Positions 1 to 13,201 of a stretch of 64,000 nucleotides of DNA are shown here, piece by piece. The stretch covers positions 4,639,609 through 4,703,608 of the forward strand of contig JAVTVX010000009.1 of the NCBI GenBank assembly GCA_033439265.1, read 5' to 3'. The notes beneath the pieces are model-generated. The model made no database searches. It had not been told where the DNA came from and worked only from the letters and a program-made list of their open reading frames with translations. This stretch comes from Dillenia suffruticosa. Its lineage: Eukaryota; Streptophyta; Magnoliopsida; Dilleniales; Dilleniaceae. Position 1 is the stretch's first letter. The number at the start of each line of letters is the position of its first letter. The translations under genes were made by a program, and so were the position numbers.

Positions 1-297
1 ATGGCATGCTGATCACATTGTTCCGGTCTTTCTTGGAGGAAGTTGATGCAATTTACCCCTTTCAATTCTCCTACTCAAAGATTGAATAACAAGAGGATCC
101 ATCTGAAAGATTAATATTTCCTGTATCAAGTATTAGGACTGCCTTCCACTTTTCTACCTAAAATTCCTGGAATCTCTTTAAGTTTGTTTCTTGAGCCACT
201 TCTCATTCATAAAATGGGTTTTGTTGTTGTTTAGTGAAATTTATCCCTAACCATAGTTGTGGGCTTTGATTTTGATATCCACTTTTTCTTTTAAATC

Positions 298-1215
298 TTT
301 TGTAGGTGAGTGCAGATTGTGTGGCTTGCCATGCTGATGTCACTTCAGCACGGGGTGCTCAACGATGTTTCATTAGGGTCAAGGCTAAGAAACAACACAA
401 AGCCATCAGGAGTAGTCTCAAAAATGCTCGAGAAACAGAACAAACTAATGATAATGTAAAGGTATGCTTTTTTGAGGAGTTCTGCTTTCTGCAAGAATCT
501 TTTCACTTATCCATATCATAGTCGGGCAAACTCTCCCTTCTGTTGCCCTATAACTCTCTCACTCGGAAGCACACGGTGCGGCAAGGGTCTAGTCTGTTAT
601 TATGCCAAGCACGTGACCATTTAGAATTCCATACACTTACCAAATGTAGTTGCTCCTTTGTTTCAAAACAGGAGAGCATGTATGATCCCTTTCTGAAGGC
701 CCTTGTAATGAGTAGGTGATGCAATTAATGAACCAATTTTGCATCCAATGGTTTTCCCCCCCCCCCCCCCCCCTCTTTTTTCTAATAGAAATTGATCTAA
801 TGGTTTGTCACTTGAATTTACCGAGTGAACTATTATTTTCATTTGACGAAATTACCATGAAATGGGAACCCATTATCTTTTGTCTGGTTCGGTGAAAATC
901 CTTTTCTCATTCATGCACTCATCTGGTACTTTTATAAGTTGCTCAAAGCATAAGGTTTTCTTCACAATTCATGCCATACAGTTTTCCTTGTACAACAGAC
1001 AACGATGGCTCAATCCCTGAGAGACGTAGGCTTTGCTGTGGCTTGACTTTAACCTAAATGAAATTGAGAACTCAGATTAGTATTTTGTCTGTTCATTCTA
1101 TTGACATTTTACAATATTGAGTATCACTTGAATTTGATACTTGGTTGATCAATGTCAGAAAGAAGAGCTCCTGAAGAAGGATGAGGATCTAGTTGACAAT
1201 GAGCTTTTGATTTAA
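298..1215 (+). CDS. 3' end of an unidentified plus-strand gene (two exons)
   Basis: Two exon-like blocks can be joined. The first follows a pyrimidine tract and TAG at 297-305 and runs to a donor after 462 (AAAG|GTATGC). The second follows TCAG at about 1158 and runs from 1159 to a stop at 1213-1215. The peptide contains a Cys/His-rich start (DCVACHAD), a basic middle (VKAKKQHKAIRSSLKNARE) and an acidic end (KKDEDLVDNELLI). I do not recognise the family. Bases 1-86 also read as an open frame (FRSFLEEVDAIYPF) ending in TAA, which could be an earlier exon or an alternative 3' end. The gene is convergent with the SCAPER-like gene. Exon choice rests only on splice signals and frame, so the model is tentative. 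Confidence 0.4.
756..773. repeat. Poly(C) tract, intronic
   Basis: An uninterrupted run of 18 C lies in the putative intron of the first gene. A second C-run lies near 1239-1250 and a third near 4113-4124. Such runs are length-variable and error-prone in assemblies. Confidence 0.9.
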
Positions 1216-2209
1216 GTCCCTGGAAACGCATACCTTTACCCCCCCCCCCCCACCCCCTTTTTCACACATTCTATTGGCATTTTGTCTCTTGCACATATTT
1301 GTTACCTCATCTTTTGCAATACATTTTTCACGCGCGTTTGCAACAGGACTCGTATCCTCAAACATGTTTTTTTTTAAATAATATAAGGGTATATGCAACT
1401 ATTAGAGCATCAGGATAAACAAGGAATAGCACGAATGAAATGCATAAGCCATTCCAATTTTTTTTCTGAAAGCCAAAACTTTTAGCACTGGTCCTCGTTA
1501 TCTTTAAACGAATTCAACATGTTTCAATTTAATGTCTCAGTTGTCAGAAACTTGGGATCACCAGCAATCCACAGAATTTCTCTTTCACATTTCTCATCAC
1601 CAGGACAAAACTGCAGAGTTTTGAGCCCACCAGAGCTGATCAATTTTCCAATGGATGTGTCTCACTTCCGGTCCAAGGAAGAGGATGAGAGATTCTCATA
1701 CTCGGACACCCTTCAAAACAAGCAAAGGTGCAACCTATCAATGGTGCTGTTCTTTGAATTTACCAGGGTATTCTGAAAGATTGAGGCTATGGTTGCTCTG
1801 TCAGGTTTTTATCTATGAACATGATATCAAGACCAGTACCAGAAATTACGCAGTTCCTGACACTTGCTGCAAAAATTGCTAAGGGCCAGTATCTGGTCAG
1901 CATATCTACACTGCATTTTTATGCAACTGCTATGAATTTTTTAACCACAAAGGTAGAATGCTTCTTCTCACAGAAGGTGTGGTAACATATGAACTCTGCC
2001 CTGCCAACTGGTTTGGCTTTACCCAATTGATCAACACTCAACAAGATCTACGCAGCTGTCGTCATGCGTAAAATTCAGGAAGTGACCTTCTCCGATCACC
2101 ATTTCAAGTCCCGATGGCAAATTGATGCTTGGAGATGAGAACCCAAATACCTTGAGCTGCATGGTACCACATGATCGGAGGGGCCATGCTGAAAATAGAA
2201 CTGGAAGTT
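1216..2209. other. Convergent intergenic segment
   Basis: This is the spacer between the plus-strand gene and the 3' end of the SCAPER-like gene. Open frames at 1519-1776 and 1655-1882 carry no family signature I can name. They most likely belong to 3' untranslated or intergenic sequence. The part next to 2210 should contain the 3' UTR of the minus-strand gene. Confidence 0.4.
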
Positions 2210-5200
2210 TCATGCTTCATCATCCACACTGGCTGGCCCTTCTGAAAAGAACTGCTCTGCTTTATCAACAAAGCTGCTCGGAAATCTAGGGTGCAGCATT
2301 AGAGTGGGGGAAGCTTCAGATGTCCCTAGATTTTGCTTCACAGATGTGTCAGCACTGGACTTTGTAGCCTTACCATCTCTTTGGTTTCGCATCTTGACAA
2401 TTCTGCTACCATTACAATAAGACCCACTTTTCCCAGTAGAAATTCTATTGCTTTTTCCAGGACGGGTACTTCTCTGAGGAATGTCACTTGAAGGCTTTTT
2501 AGACTCAAAAACCAATTGGTTACCTTCACTAGCACCATCCACTAAGGCTTTGTCTGGGGTTGGGCTTGATCGAGGCACATTCGAGCTATTTCTACAAGAT
2601 TTTAGCAAGGAAAGAAGCATGTCTGTACTGAGTTCTTGCTGAACCACACCCTTATTCTGTTCACAACCAAAGCAGGCAGCAACAAGTGTGCCAGCTAATA
2701 CTGGCATCAACTCGGGATCACTGAAGAACACAAATGGGAGATCACATACCTGTCCTTTTACAGTCGAAAAATCAGATTCTGTTGCCACTTCTTTGACATT
2801 TCAAGTGAAGAGGAAAAGAGAAATAGTAGAAACTTTGTTTACCTTGTGAAGTATGGTGGGACTCTTTCCCCAACGAAGGACAGCTTGATTTCCAGGGTGA
2901 AACAAAGCAAAGTAACCAAGAAGGGACAGAGACTCAAGAAGAAGTAAGCCAACCTGAGACAATCCATGATGCAACCAATATTCATTTAAGACTTGCAAGT
3001 AACAAGCACTGCATGTAATGCTGTGATAGTGGAATGCACAACAGAAGCCAAAATGGCAAAATCTCAACCTATATTGGAAATTCATAGGTTTATTTATTTA
3101 TTATTTTTTTTTTTTTTTTGTTGGAGAGGAGCAGAAGCAAAGAGATCAGCCCAGCTTATTGCAAGTATGGCTCAAGGGCAAAAACAAGAAGGTAATCACA
3201 GAAATCTGGTTAAGTTTTGAACATGTTACATCAGGTAAAAGCTAGAAATATATGAGAAAGTGACGAGATAAGAAGTCTTTGTCAAATTAAGCAATGTACC
3301 CCATCACATTCTGTTTGGCAGGAAAATAGATTTACCTGTAATCAACTAAAGCAAAACAATTTCAATAAAACAGATGCAGTTAATTGCTTGTATGCGTGTG
3401 CTATCTATTACAAGCTTTCTGCATGACTTTACCTGATCGCTGGCTACCTTCCACTTGACGGTACAATGAGAAAGAAGGAAACTTATTAAGTGGAAAAATT
3501 CCATCTTGAGGTCTGGCCTAGCCTGTGAGTAGTTAAGGAAATGGGGAACAAAAACGGTCAATGAATGAAATCTGTCACTTGGTCCAATTTTAATGTATCA
3601 TAACTATGCATAAGATTAAGTATTTTCAAAGAAACTTACAAGCACGCTCTGCAAAAAGTTTACATCCATGAGAGCTAGATTATTCAACACCTTCAACACA
3701 CCAGTTGCTACCTCTTCAAAATTAGATGGAAGAACATATGCAACCTGAAAAAGAATGATTTGTTACTACTTACTATGTATTCTTCAGCCACAAAAAAAAA
3801 CAAACAAACAAACAAAACCTTAAGTACTGGGTTTTGACACCAACAGCAAGCAGAAGCATTTCACATACAACTTCTTGTTATAAGACTTTTTTCTTAGGAA
3901 TGTAACCCTCTGAAAACTAGGTTCAGGGCCAAAAGCATAAACAAGCAGCCCTATAACTGGACTGAAAGAATGTTCAAGTTGAACATGGACCAGCAAATAA
4001 TATCTACCTTAGCTAACTGGAGCTGCATCCGCTTCAAGCATATTCTAAGGTTCCAAAAAGAACAAGAAAAAAAAATGAAGTCCTCTTTGCCTCATAATTC
4101 TATAGTCCCTCCACCCCCCCCCCCAAAATAAAACCCAAAAAAAATGTCTCACCATTGTCCATATAATCCAAAGTTCTGCGACAGCCAGGACTTCTCAAGA
4201 AAACCACCATGGTTTCAACCCAAGTTACATCACAGATATAGTCTAGAACATCTGAAAACCTCCTCTAAGAGCAATCAAATATCATCTGCCATATGATCTC
4301 AGCATGAAGCAAATTCTTCAAAGTAATAAGTATGCTTGGGGGATAGATTTACTCTCTCAAAATAGTATCAACTGATTTGCATTAAGCATCGCTCTCCTAA
4401 CTGTATCCTTTAACTTGTGTAATGTAATTATATTCCTCAACATAGAAACCCATAATTCTCTTTTATATATATATATCACTGGCTCTTTACTACCATAGCG
4501 TGTGATGGGTGCATACCAACAAAAATACAAAGAAAGAAAATGACCACAAGACTGAAGTGCATGTTAGAAAGACCATAAGGAAACTTAGTATACACAAATA
4601 TACAATTGGTTATAACTTGAATGTCATTGTCTTCCTTGTCATGTTCACAAAAATGTAGGCTAGGGCTGTTATATGAACCGAGTCGAGTTCGAGCCGCTCA
4701 GTCAACTGCTCGTCTCGACTTAATTTTGACCGAGTTCGACTCAAGTTCAAGTCGAGTTCGTGATACAATCGAGTCGCGTTCGAACAATATAATTTTAAAT
4801 TCGAAAACTTATCGAGTAACTCGATAACATATATTAATATATATTATATATATTTATATATTATTATAATATAAAAATTAAATTAAATTAAATATATATT
4901 ATATATATACAAATTATTCATCGAGTTCGAATTCGAGTTCGACTAGTTTTATTATACAAACAAGTCGAATTCGAATCTATTATTTACTACTCACCGAGCT
5001 CGAGCTCAAGTTCTAGTTCGATTAAAAAATTCGAGTTGAGGGATATTCGGGTTCGACTCGACTCAAATACATCCCTAATGTAGGCACTTTGTACACTAGG
5101 CATATAAAGCACATGCATGGAAAAATTTTTAAATGATTCTTGTCCTCTTCATACTTAAATGGTGAACCCAAATTATCTAAATAACTCAAATATGTTATTA

Positions 5201-8200
5201 TTTCAATATCAAGCAATGAACAATTACACAGGTAGATAATGAAGCTGGCGTGTGATTGAGATCATTAGTTTGGCAGCATTGGACTCAATATACAGTAGAC
5301 CTTCACTGTATCAGGAAACGGAAGAAGAAATGTCCAGCAAAAATTCTAAGTGGAGTTAGGATAATCACATGAAATTGAGCCCACACAAGACAGGAACAGA
5401 GGGTCGGCAGACAGAACTTCGACAAGTAATTCTAAAAATGAGAAGAGAAGATTTGGCACATTGAGTGCATTCAACAATTAAAAACATCATACCTACAAAC
5501 CCAAACAATTGAAGTCTGATAGATTTATTATTCATTTACAGAAAATTTACCTGATCACCAGAGCGGTTGTTTGCCTGTAGTAGTACAGCAGTCAACATGG
5601 AGGGAAGACTGACTAGGCCAGTTTCAGATATGACAGAAAGAAGATACGCTGCCTGCTGTTTTATATTTGATATGCTTTCTTTCTTTTCTTCCCTACTGTT
5701 ATTCATGGGATTTTTCTCATCCATCTTAGATGATTTGGACTTGTCACAGTTCTCAGCAAAATTTTTCTTGGACTCATCCACATTAATGACCTTGCCTGAG
5801 TCATCAGTCAACACCTCTGGCTTATCCTCATCCTTTGCAATTTTGTTGCATGACTCATCCAAGGGCTTATCCTCTGGCACACCTGGTAAAGGAACAACTG
5901 AACTACCATTTATAACACTTAATGGTGGTCTCTGATCTCCACTGATGATGCTTACATTGGAGTGTCCAAAGTCTGCTGCCTCTTCAAGTTTAGTTTCCAG
6001 AGTGCCCGACTTGACCTCAATGGAACAAGATTCCCATGCAATGGGGGAAACAATTCTAGGTCTAGATGTCAAGGCAGCCAACAAATTTATACTCAAGATG
6101 ATAGATGATGGAAATGGTGACCCTTCCACTTGAGGCCTATCATACAATGCAAAAAGATCTCGCAGTCGATGGATAACTTGATAAGAGATCACAAGCTCCA
6201 GCAAGCCATCCTGCATTTGAAGCTGGTGTTCATCAGAGCTTGCATGACCAATTATTGCTGTCACTGTCCACAGGAAGCCATCTAGCACTTCAGAAACTGA
6301 CTCAAAATTTTCAGCTGCTGTTTTGCTTGATAATGTGCTTGTGATTCCAGGAATATTTAATGATGCCGCAATTTTAATGTAGTTCTCGAGGGCAGCAGAG
6401 AGCATGGGAATAAGCGGAGGCAACAGATTCTGAGCAATAAAGTAACTCCTATTATGCGGTACAGCAAGTACCACCTTAAGAAGTCGCAAGAGATATATTG
6501 TCACCTGGCATGCTTCAGGTTTGGATGTGTGAGATGCTGGCAGGGCTGAAGCAATAAAATCAAGCAGACCAGCTTGGCGAGAAGCCTGAAGCTCAGGATC
6601 CTTTCCATCCAAAAACTAATTTACAATGACAATGCAAAAACACAAATGAATACATAACTAAGACATACTAAAAGACAACAAATTATCAATGAAAAAGACT
6701 AGAAATTACAGCTACTTTCACTGGACAAGTTGTGGCACAACATAGACAACACCATTAGACATGCATTAAGCATATATTGGCAACAAAAAGAAGACATGTA
6801 GTAAACGTAGACCCAGATCATAAATAATACTGAAAAGTAAATGAATGGAACACTGAAGTTATGGACAAAATGAAATGTAAGAATTCAAGCACAAAATGTC
6901 CGGAACCATAAAACATGATCCCGCATTTCAAAAGCAAACATTTTAAGTGTAGAGATAGACAGTGATAAATGAAATTAAAATTGCATGGCAACTAGTAGTC
7001 CTTAGAAGTTATTCAGGCTCAAGATGCCCTTGATTCCGTGAAGTGCCACTAGATTGTGTAACTTTCAATGAGAACAGTAGCAAGTACCTTAATCATTTCT
7101 GCAGTAATTAGCCCAATACTTGCAGCCCCTGCTTTTCTTGCTTGACGAAGTTTTTGAAGGTCTTGAAGCCATCTAGAAATTTTTGCTCTTGCAGTTCCCA
7201 CAGCTGTTCTATAACCAATGCCCGCATTTTCAGCAGAAACTGGTGGTTCAGGACATTCATATTTCTGAGCCATAAGCCTTTGGCGGATTCTTTTTATCCG
7301 TCGCTTTAATGATTGCTGCAGTGCAACATTGCCAGTTGTCACACTGGAAACTCCCAAACCAGATACATCATTAGTTCGATTTTCTTCAGCATTCTTGGTT
7401 GGAGTTAATCTCCCCTGGCTTTCACTATTTATTGAGCGACGCAATAAAGGTGAGGTTTGATCCCTGAAATCCATAGAAGCCCTCTCTCGTATTTGCTCCA
7501 AATAAAACTTGCGTCTTTGCTCACTCTCACTAAGTTTCTCAGCTAATTTCTGGGCAAGGAGCTCAGCCTCTTCTTGTTGAGCCTTGGCCCTAGCTTCCTT
7601 TCTCCTAAGTTGCTCCATAGCCCTAGCCTCACGTGCTGCACTTGATGCCTTGCGCTCCTCTTCCCTCCTTACTTGAGCCTCTTCCTTTTTCCGCTGTATC
7701 TCAGCTAGACGCTGCAATTTTTCAGCCTCAATTAGTTTTCTACGTTCCAAAACTGCCTCTTCCCTTGCCAGATCCTCCTTCTGTTTGGTTTTCATCACCT
7801 GAAGTTTTTCAGCTCTCCTCAACTCCGAATCATAAAGTTTCTGCCGCAGTATGAGCTTCTTATTCTCTTCATTTAAGGAAGTAATGAACCGAACCTCATT
7901 GACTTTACTGCTTTCATCATTAGCTCTTCTCACAACTTGAGCTATAAAAGCTTCATGCCGGGATTCACTGCGTTGGTGGCGAGCATACATTCCCTCACGT
8001 AATTTCATGCTGCGAACAGCTTGCCATTCATTAACACGATTCAATTTCTCTGAGGTGCGCTGTAGTTTCTGAACTCTCTCATTCTCTAGCTCATTTCTGA
8101 TCCTCATTGCCCGTGCATGCTTTTCTTCAGCTTCCCTTTTGAGATCCAAAGCAGTCTTTTTCTTCTTCTCAGGAGACATTAGTTTATCATGCAAAACACG

Positions 8201-11200
8201 TGCTCTCTCAGTACTTTTCCTGCTTATGCCTGGTGAATGTGAATAGCGAGAAGATACATGATATGGAGAACCAAGTATGGCCTCCCAGTTCCTCTTCTCC
8301 TTCCAGGCATCCATGGATTTCAATAATGTTCCATTTCGTTTTTCCTTGTCCTTGTCAGGAAGAGAAATTCGCCTTTTTTGAGGATACACAGATTTAAAGC
8401 TATCTTCAACTATGTTTTCTGTCAAAATTTTCTCTTTCTTAGAAAGTTGCTGCTCAGTTTCTGAAGTGGGCCTCCGACTCTTTGCACCAAAAGAGACAGA
8501 ATTACCATCCTTAAGAGGAAACCGAGACCCAGAGGTATCAGAAACAGGTGAGTTTTGGGATGGAATATGACCATTTGAAACTAAATGCGCTTTACTAGAC
8601 CTGCATGATTCAACAATCCCTCTGGAGTCTCTTTCATTAGGTGTTGCATCTTTTCTCCCAGCTGAACTTTTCAAATTATTGCAACTTGTATGAAGTTGGC
8701 TAGTGCATTCGGGCCCCAGAAATTTGGGACGATGAGTGGGAAATGCACTAGCTCTTTCCTGTTGAATTTTTTTAAAAATTTCTAGTGATGAAGACAAAAT
8801 TTCTGCTCTATGGGGTGATGTTGTCATTCTCCTAACCTGAACACCAAATGATTATAACTGAAGTTAAGCCATAAGATAATTAGTTGACAAAAATATGATA
8901 CTCACAACCACAAGTTAGCATAAATTGTTAAAAGATGAAAGCCATGACCCACTGGCATGATATATAAATAAGGCATGGTCAGTTCATGTGCAAGGACTGA
9001 TTCTCACAGAAAGCATTATTCAGAAATATGGTCAAAGTAGAAGCAACTAGCTGCATTTCTAGTCTTTTATGATCATTAAACTAGTAAGGATACACATGAT
9101 CATTCTTCTATTTCTTTGGCATAATGCTATGAAAAGTGCTGGTGAATTGTCTTCATTGTTAATGAGGTATTTAATGTCATCCTCCTTTCAGTTCATTTAT
9201 TTTACATTTTGCTAGAAGATAAAAGTAGAGAAACAGAGAAGTAAGGAGATGTCAAGCACAAAAATTAAGATTTATGCCTTTGGCATTCATAAGTGGGCAA
9301 AGTAAATATCAAAATTTGTCGTAAACAGCATAAATGATCAGATATCTAGAACAGTAAGTGCCAATTTAGAAAGCATAACAGCACATAAAAACATGCTCAC
9401 CTCCCATGAAAGAGCATGTGGTCTTCGATGATCGGTGTTCATAGTTATTGGCATCTCGTCTATTAACAAGGGAGAGGACTTCTTCATGTCCTCAAAATCC
9501 TTCACTCGTGTTGCTAATTCTTTGAAATCATATGTAGCCTCTTCAAGAACAAGAATGGCTTCTTTCATCTGATCCATGTCACATTCAAGTTCACAAAGAA
9601 GATACAGCTCATCCACAGCCCTATTGAGATTCTCAAACAGAAAGCACCAAAGCCGTTGCCTAAATCTTTCTTTACTTTCTCCATCATCTTCTGATAAGGA
9701 TGTCAAACTCGGGATTTTTTGTACTTCTTCATTGATTTTACTCTCCTGTTGAAACCCACAGAGTTCAATTGATCCTGTCACAGATTCTGCTGAGGTTTTG
9801 GGTTCACTACTTTTAAGTGGAAGAACCTCAGGATCTTGGGCAACAACAACAGACTCTTGCAGTTTTACAATCATCCCATCTTCAGTTTTTGAACTTGAAG
9901 CATCCCTGAAAACTGTGTTGTCAGAACTTACAGGGTCACCTAATGCTGTCTCAACATCTTCATGGCAAATTTCCTTGCAATTTGTAACATCTTCACTCAG
10001 GTCAGCCATTTCATCATCTACGCTTGTTTCTACTTTAAAATCACCTGTTTTTACTTCATTCACCTCCTTGGAGTCATTATTGAAAGATTCATTCCCTTCA
10101 GATAATGGAAGTACCTGTGTAGAAGCATGATCTGCCTCTAAAGATGTTGCCACCACTTTGGTCCCTTGACAGTCATTGCATGAAGAAACACATGAATTAA
10201 TATCACCACCATCGTCAGATCTTTTATAGGCTATGCTACTATTTTCCTCTTTATTACTTTTGCTTTTGGTTTCAGCTTCGGTAGTGTTTCCCTGATGAAC
10301 TACCAAATCCTCATCCTCAAAGTCGCCCCACTTTATTTTGGGAAGCACATCAAACTTGTTAGGAGAGACTTCAAAAATGTCCCCATTATTTGCTTGAGAT
10401 TCCATAGCAGTTGAAGTTATAACAGTAGAGTTTGAGGATTCATCTTGATTAAAAACACATATATCAAGGTAAGGCAAGCCTTTGTCATTCCTATTTGATG
10501 CAGAAGCAGAATTTACAATAGTACCCACAGCATGCATATCAGAATATTCCCGCTCTTTAGAAGGTAAGCATCCATGGTTACCATGTGAGCCTTTGCTTTT
10601 CCCATTGAAAAAGGGTTTAGAATTGTGTTTTCCAGAAAGCCCCCCAACCCAACGCTGAAGAGAAAATTTTGAGCCGCCTCTTTGTTTCTGCATAGATAAA
10701 AGAGGAAAGCAATAAAGAGTCATAATGTGCCACAAGCAACAAAGTCCTCAAACAACCAACAAAGTCATTGAAAAATGTAATTTTCTGATCCAAAGTCATG
10801 TATATAAATAACAAATAACAATGAGTTAGAATAATGCAATCAGAATATCTAAAATATTCGGCCAATTAGGCAAAGAAACCAACAGGAACCCAGTCGATTA
10901 AGATACTTAATGAGAACATACGCAATGATAAAATGCATCCACCACAGCACCAAAGAGATTTCAATATGGGAGAATTATGCAAGCAAATTACTATGCTGAT
11001 ACCGAAAGTGATTGTGAGGAACATCAAAGCCTCCATCAATTAGCATGATATGGAAATTGTCTTACCAATCAAGAACACAACATCGTATAATACATAGCTC
11101 CAGTGCCATTTCTTGAGTCTTGTAATGTTGTGGACATGGTTATGTCAGCTTTGTGGTTTGAAGCTTACATCTTTTTCTTTAATTTCTAGATGCGGGCATC

Positions 11201-12365
11201 AAAGTTACCAGATTCAACAAGTTTCCAACCATGTTAAGACCATGCTAATGCATGTGTGCCTTTCAGAACTTTCCAAGCTTCAATTAAAAAAGATGCTTCA
11301 AGTCCAAATACAACAATAGATTTGGAAAGTATTTTTTATGCAATGTTAACCGGTTATGTGTTAGCCATAGCCTAGTATGACTAAAGATCTTAGTAAAACT
11401 TAGTATAAGCCTTAGGTAACCCTCATCCATGATAACAATTATCCTAAATGTTGCAGCATGGGAGCATAACAAATCCTTTCTTATATAGGATTGGCTCCCA
11501 GTTGCAAAGGCTCAAAGAAAGCAAATGAATCTTAGCCTTTTGTACTATCATTAATGCTACAGTGCTTGAAAGAGAGGAAATGAAGATTCTTTCTTTTTTA
11601 ACTTTACATTTATAAGATTTTTGATTATTATCTCTAAAGTCCTAGTGTCAGCGGTGGATGTTATAAGCAGGGACTAAGATTCCTCAATTTGAGTTTCACA
11701 AAGGTGGACTTCTAAAAGCACCCAAAGAAACCTGGGACCTTTCATATAAGGTCAAAAGAATAACCTTTTACCCTATTTTGGCACAGATAAATAAAATGAT
11801 TAAAATTTTATGACCATTCCAAAGTCCAAAGACTGAGAGAACCGATATGCACCTCATCCCTGAAAGACTGGGTAATCATAGTAACAAGCAAGAGCCAGAC
11901 AACAGAACAATTTCAAGTCTTTAGCAAAACCTAGAGATTGTGCAGAAATTTTGACTCAATGCCAACCTACCTAGTTATATGAGAATGTACCCAAAAAACA
12001 TGTCCAGATAGATTAAATTTAAGAAGATTATTGAAAGCCTCATATTTGTACGTCAAATTTGATTCATCGCCTAGTGTTAAGATTAAGGGAAATTGCAGCA
12101 TCAAAAGTTCCAAAAAGTCTAAAACCTTTTATGATAACAAAAGGAACATTGGATTATTAAAATCCTCACACTTGGGTGTCAAAAAAACCTGACTACAAGC
12201 CCCATAAAAAAAACATGAATATCTTTTCTTATGCATCAAACTACAGTAATGAAAAAACATGAAATTGAAGCATAAGATTATGGGCAAGAAAGAAAAAGTC
12301 GAAACCTTTTTCACTTCAAGCCATCCAGAGTTCTGATCATCCAATTCTCCTCCACTGTTCTCCAT
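2210..12365 (-). CDS. SCAPER-like: SCAPER-like protein (S-phase cyclin A-associated protein in the ER), 8 exons, 1668 aa
   Basis: Exons (minus strand, in order): 12365-12306, 10687-9401, 8836-7088, 6615-5551, 3744-3640, 3522-3433, 2953-2843, 2749-2210. Every intron is GT-AG and every junction is phase 0. The joined frame is open for 1668 codons from MENSGGELDD to VDDEA-stop. Exon 2 has an acidic, low-complexity N-terminal part, then the SCAPER N-terminal signature near residues 360-450 (RLWCFLFENLNRAVDELYLL, then the LSWEV junction). Exon 3 begins VRRMTTSPHRAE and holds a long, highly charged coiled coil (runs of K, E, R and A). Exons 4-8 are helical and armadillo-like (LLDFIASALP, LLRLLKVVLAVPHN). 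Human SCAPER binds cyclin A at the ER and has been linked to translation-coupled mRNA decay. A plant role is inferred only. The start is the first ATG in the conserved frame, after a CT-rich leader. I see no breaks. Confidence 0.92.
4653..5085. mobile_element. hAT-type MITE with perfect 8-bp target-site duplication
   Basis: The element spans 4661-5077 (417 bp) and is flanked by identical ATGTAGGC copies at 4653-4660 and 5078-5085. The ends are imperfect inverted repeats starting TAGGGCTGTT and ending ACATCCCTA. Just inside are arrays of GAGTTCGA/TCGAACTC-type subrepeats and an AT-rich centre. An 8-bp duplication with TAGGG ends fits non-autonomous hAT elements. It has no coding capacity. It sits in intron 4 of the SCAPER-like gene and does not touch splice sites. 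Confidence 0.9.
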
Positions 12366-12790
12366 CAAAAGACCCAAAATTTATCAAGAATTAGCAAGGG
12401 AAAAGCCATCAATTTTGCACAAAATCAGGTAAAATTTCCCAAAATCCCAGATATGAATTGATCTTGGGAATGAGTAGGTTAAAAGGTCGTCAACAGTCAA
12501 AGCAAATAATGAGTAAATTAGTTGAAAATCGAAGGTAGGGGCCCAGTTTAGAACAAACCGACAGCTGGGACTGAAACAGAACAATGTATATAGAGAGATA
12601 GATATAGAGAGAGATTGAGAAAGAGAGAGAGAATAAAGTGAAAATTGAAATGGGTTTTGGTCGAGAGAAATAGCAACGCTGGGTATTGGGTTGTGTCTTG
12701 GGTTTTGTAGGGTAAGTGAATGTAGGGACGATTTGGCGCATTTTATACATACTGTTGAAAAAGAACAACGAAGAAGAAGATGGTGACGTG
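12366..12790 (-). promoter_or_regulatory. 5' leader and promoter-proximal region of the SCAPER-like gene
   Basis: On the gene strand this region is rich in CT/TCTC stretches (12575-12640 on the plus strand reads GAGAGATAGATATAGAGAGAG). This is common in plant 5' UTRs. Open frames here (12384-12800) are low-complexity Ser/Leu/Phe-rich and look non-coding. No convincing TATA box was placed. Confidence 0.4.
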
Positions 12791-13158
12791 GTCGTATCAC
12801 AATATTGTCCCTATTGTTCTTTCTTAATGACGGATTTGTCCAAATTCACGAAATGACCATTTTGATCATAATGATTAATGATGATATCATCGGATTGGAT
12901 TTCCAAAATCTTCTCTCCCTTTTATTCTCTGCATTTTATTGTTTATGGAATAACCCTACTTCATGCATAGGCTTGAATCTTCTCGCTCGTAGTAATATTT
13001 AAGTGATAAAAATTTCTTATTTAAATATTTTTTTTAATTTAATATTTAAATTTTTATTAATATATATTTTTTAATTTTTTTTAATTTTTATATAATTAAA
13101 ATATAAAAATCTCACTCATACAAAATGTAACACTCCCGAACACACACGACAAAATAAG

Positions 13159-13160
<2 letters not shown>

Positions 13161-13199
<39 letters not shown>
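13161..13199. repeat. (GA)n microsatellite
   Basis: About 19 uninterrupted GA units. Other dinucleotide tracts in the window are CT at about 27834-27877, GA at about 38104-38131, CT at about 51536-51565 and GA at about 61298-61320. Confidence 0.95.

Positions 13200-13201
<2 letters not shown>

Noticed and set aside
12384..12800. 138-aa minus-strand ORF upstream of the SCAPER-like start
   Set aside because: It is a low-complexity Ser/Leu translation of a CT-rich leader with no conserved motif, and it is not in frame with the first coding exon.
13161..13199. CRISPR-like or other array
   Set aside because: It is a plain GA dinucleotide microsatellite. No spaced direct-repeat array occurs in the window.
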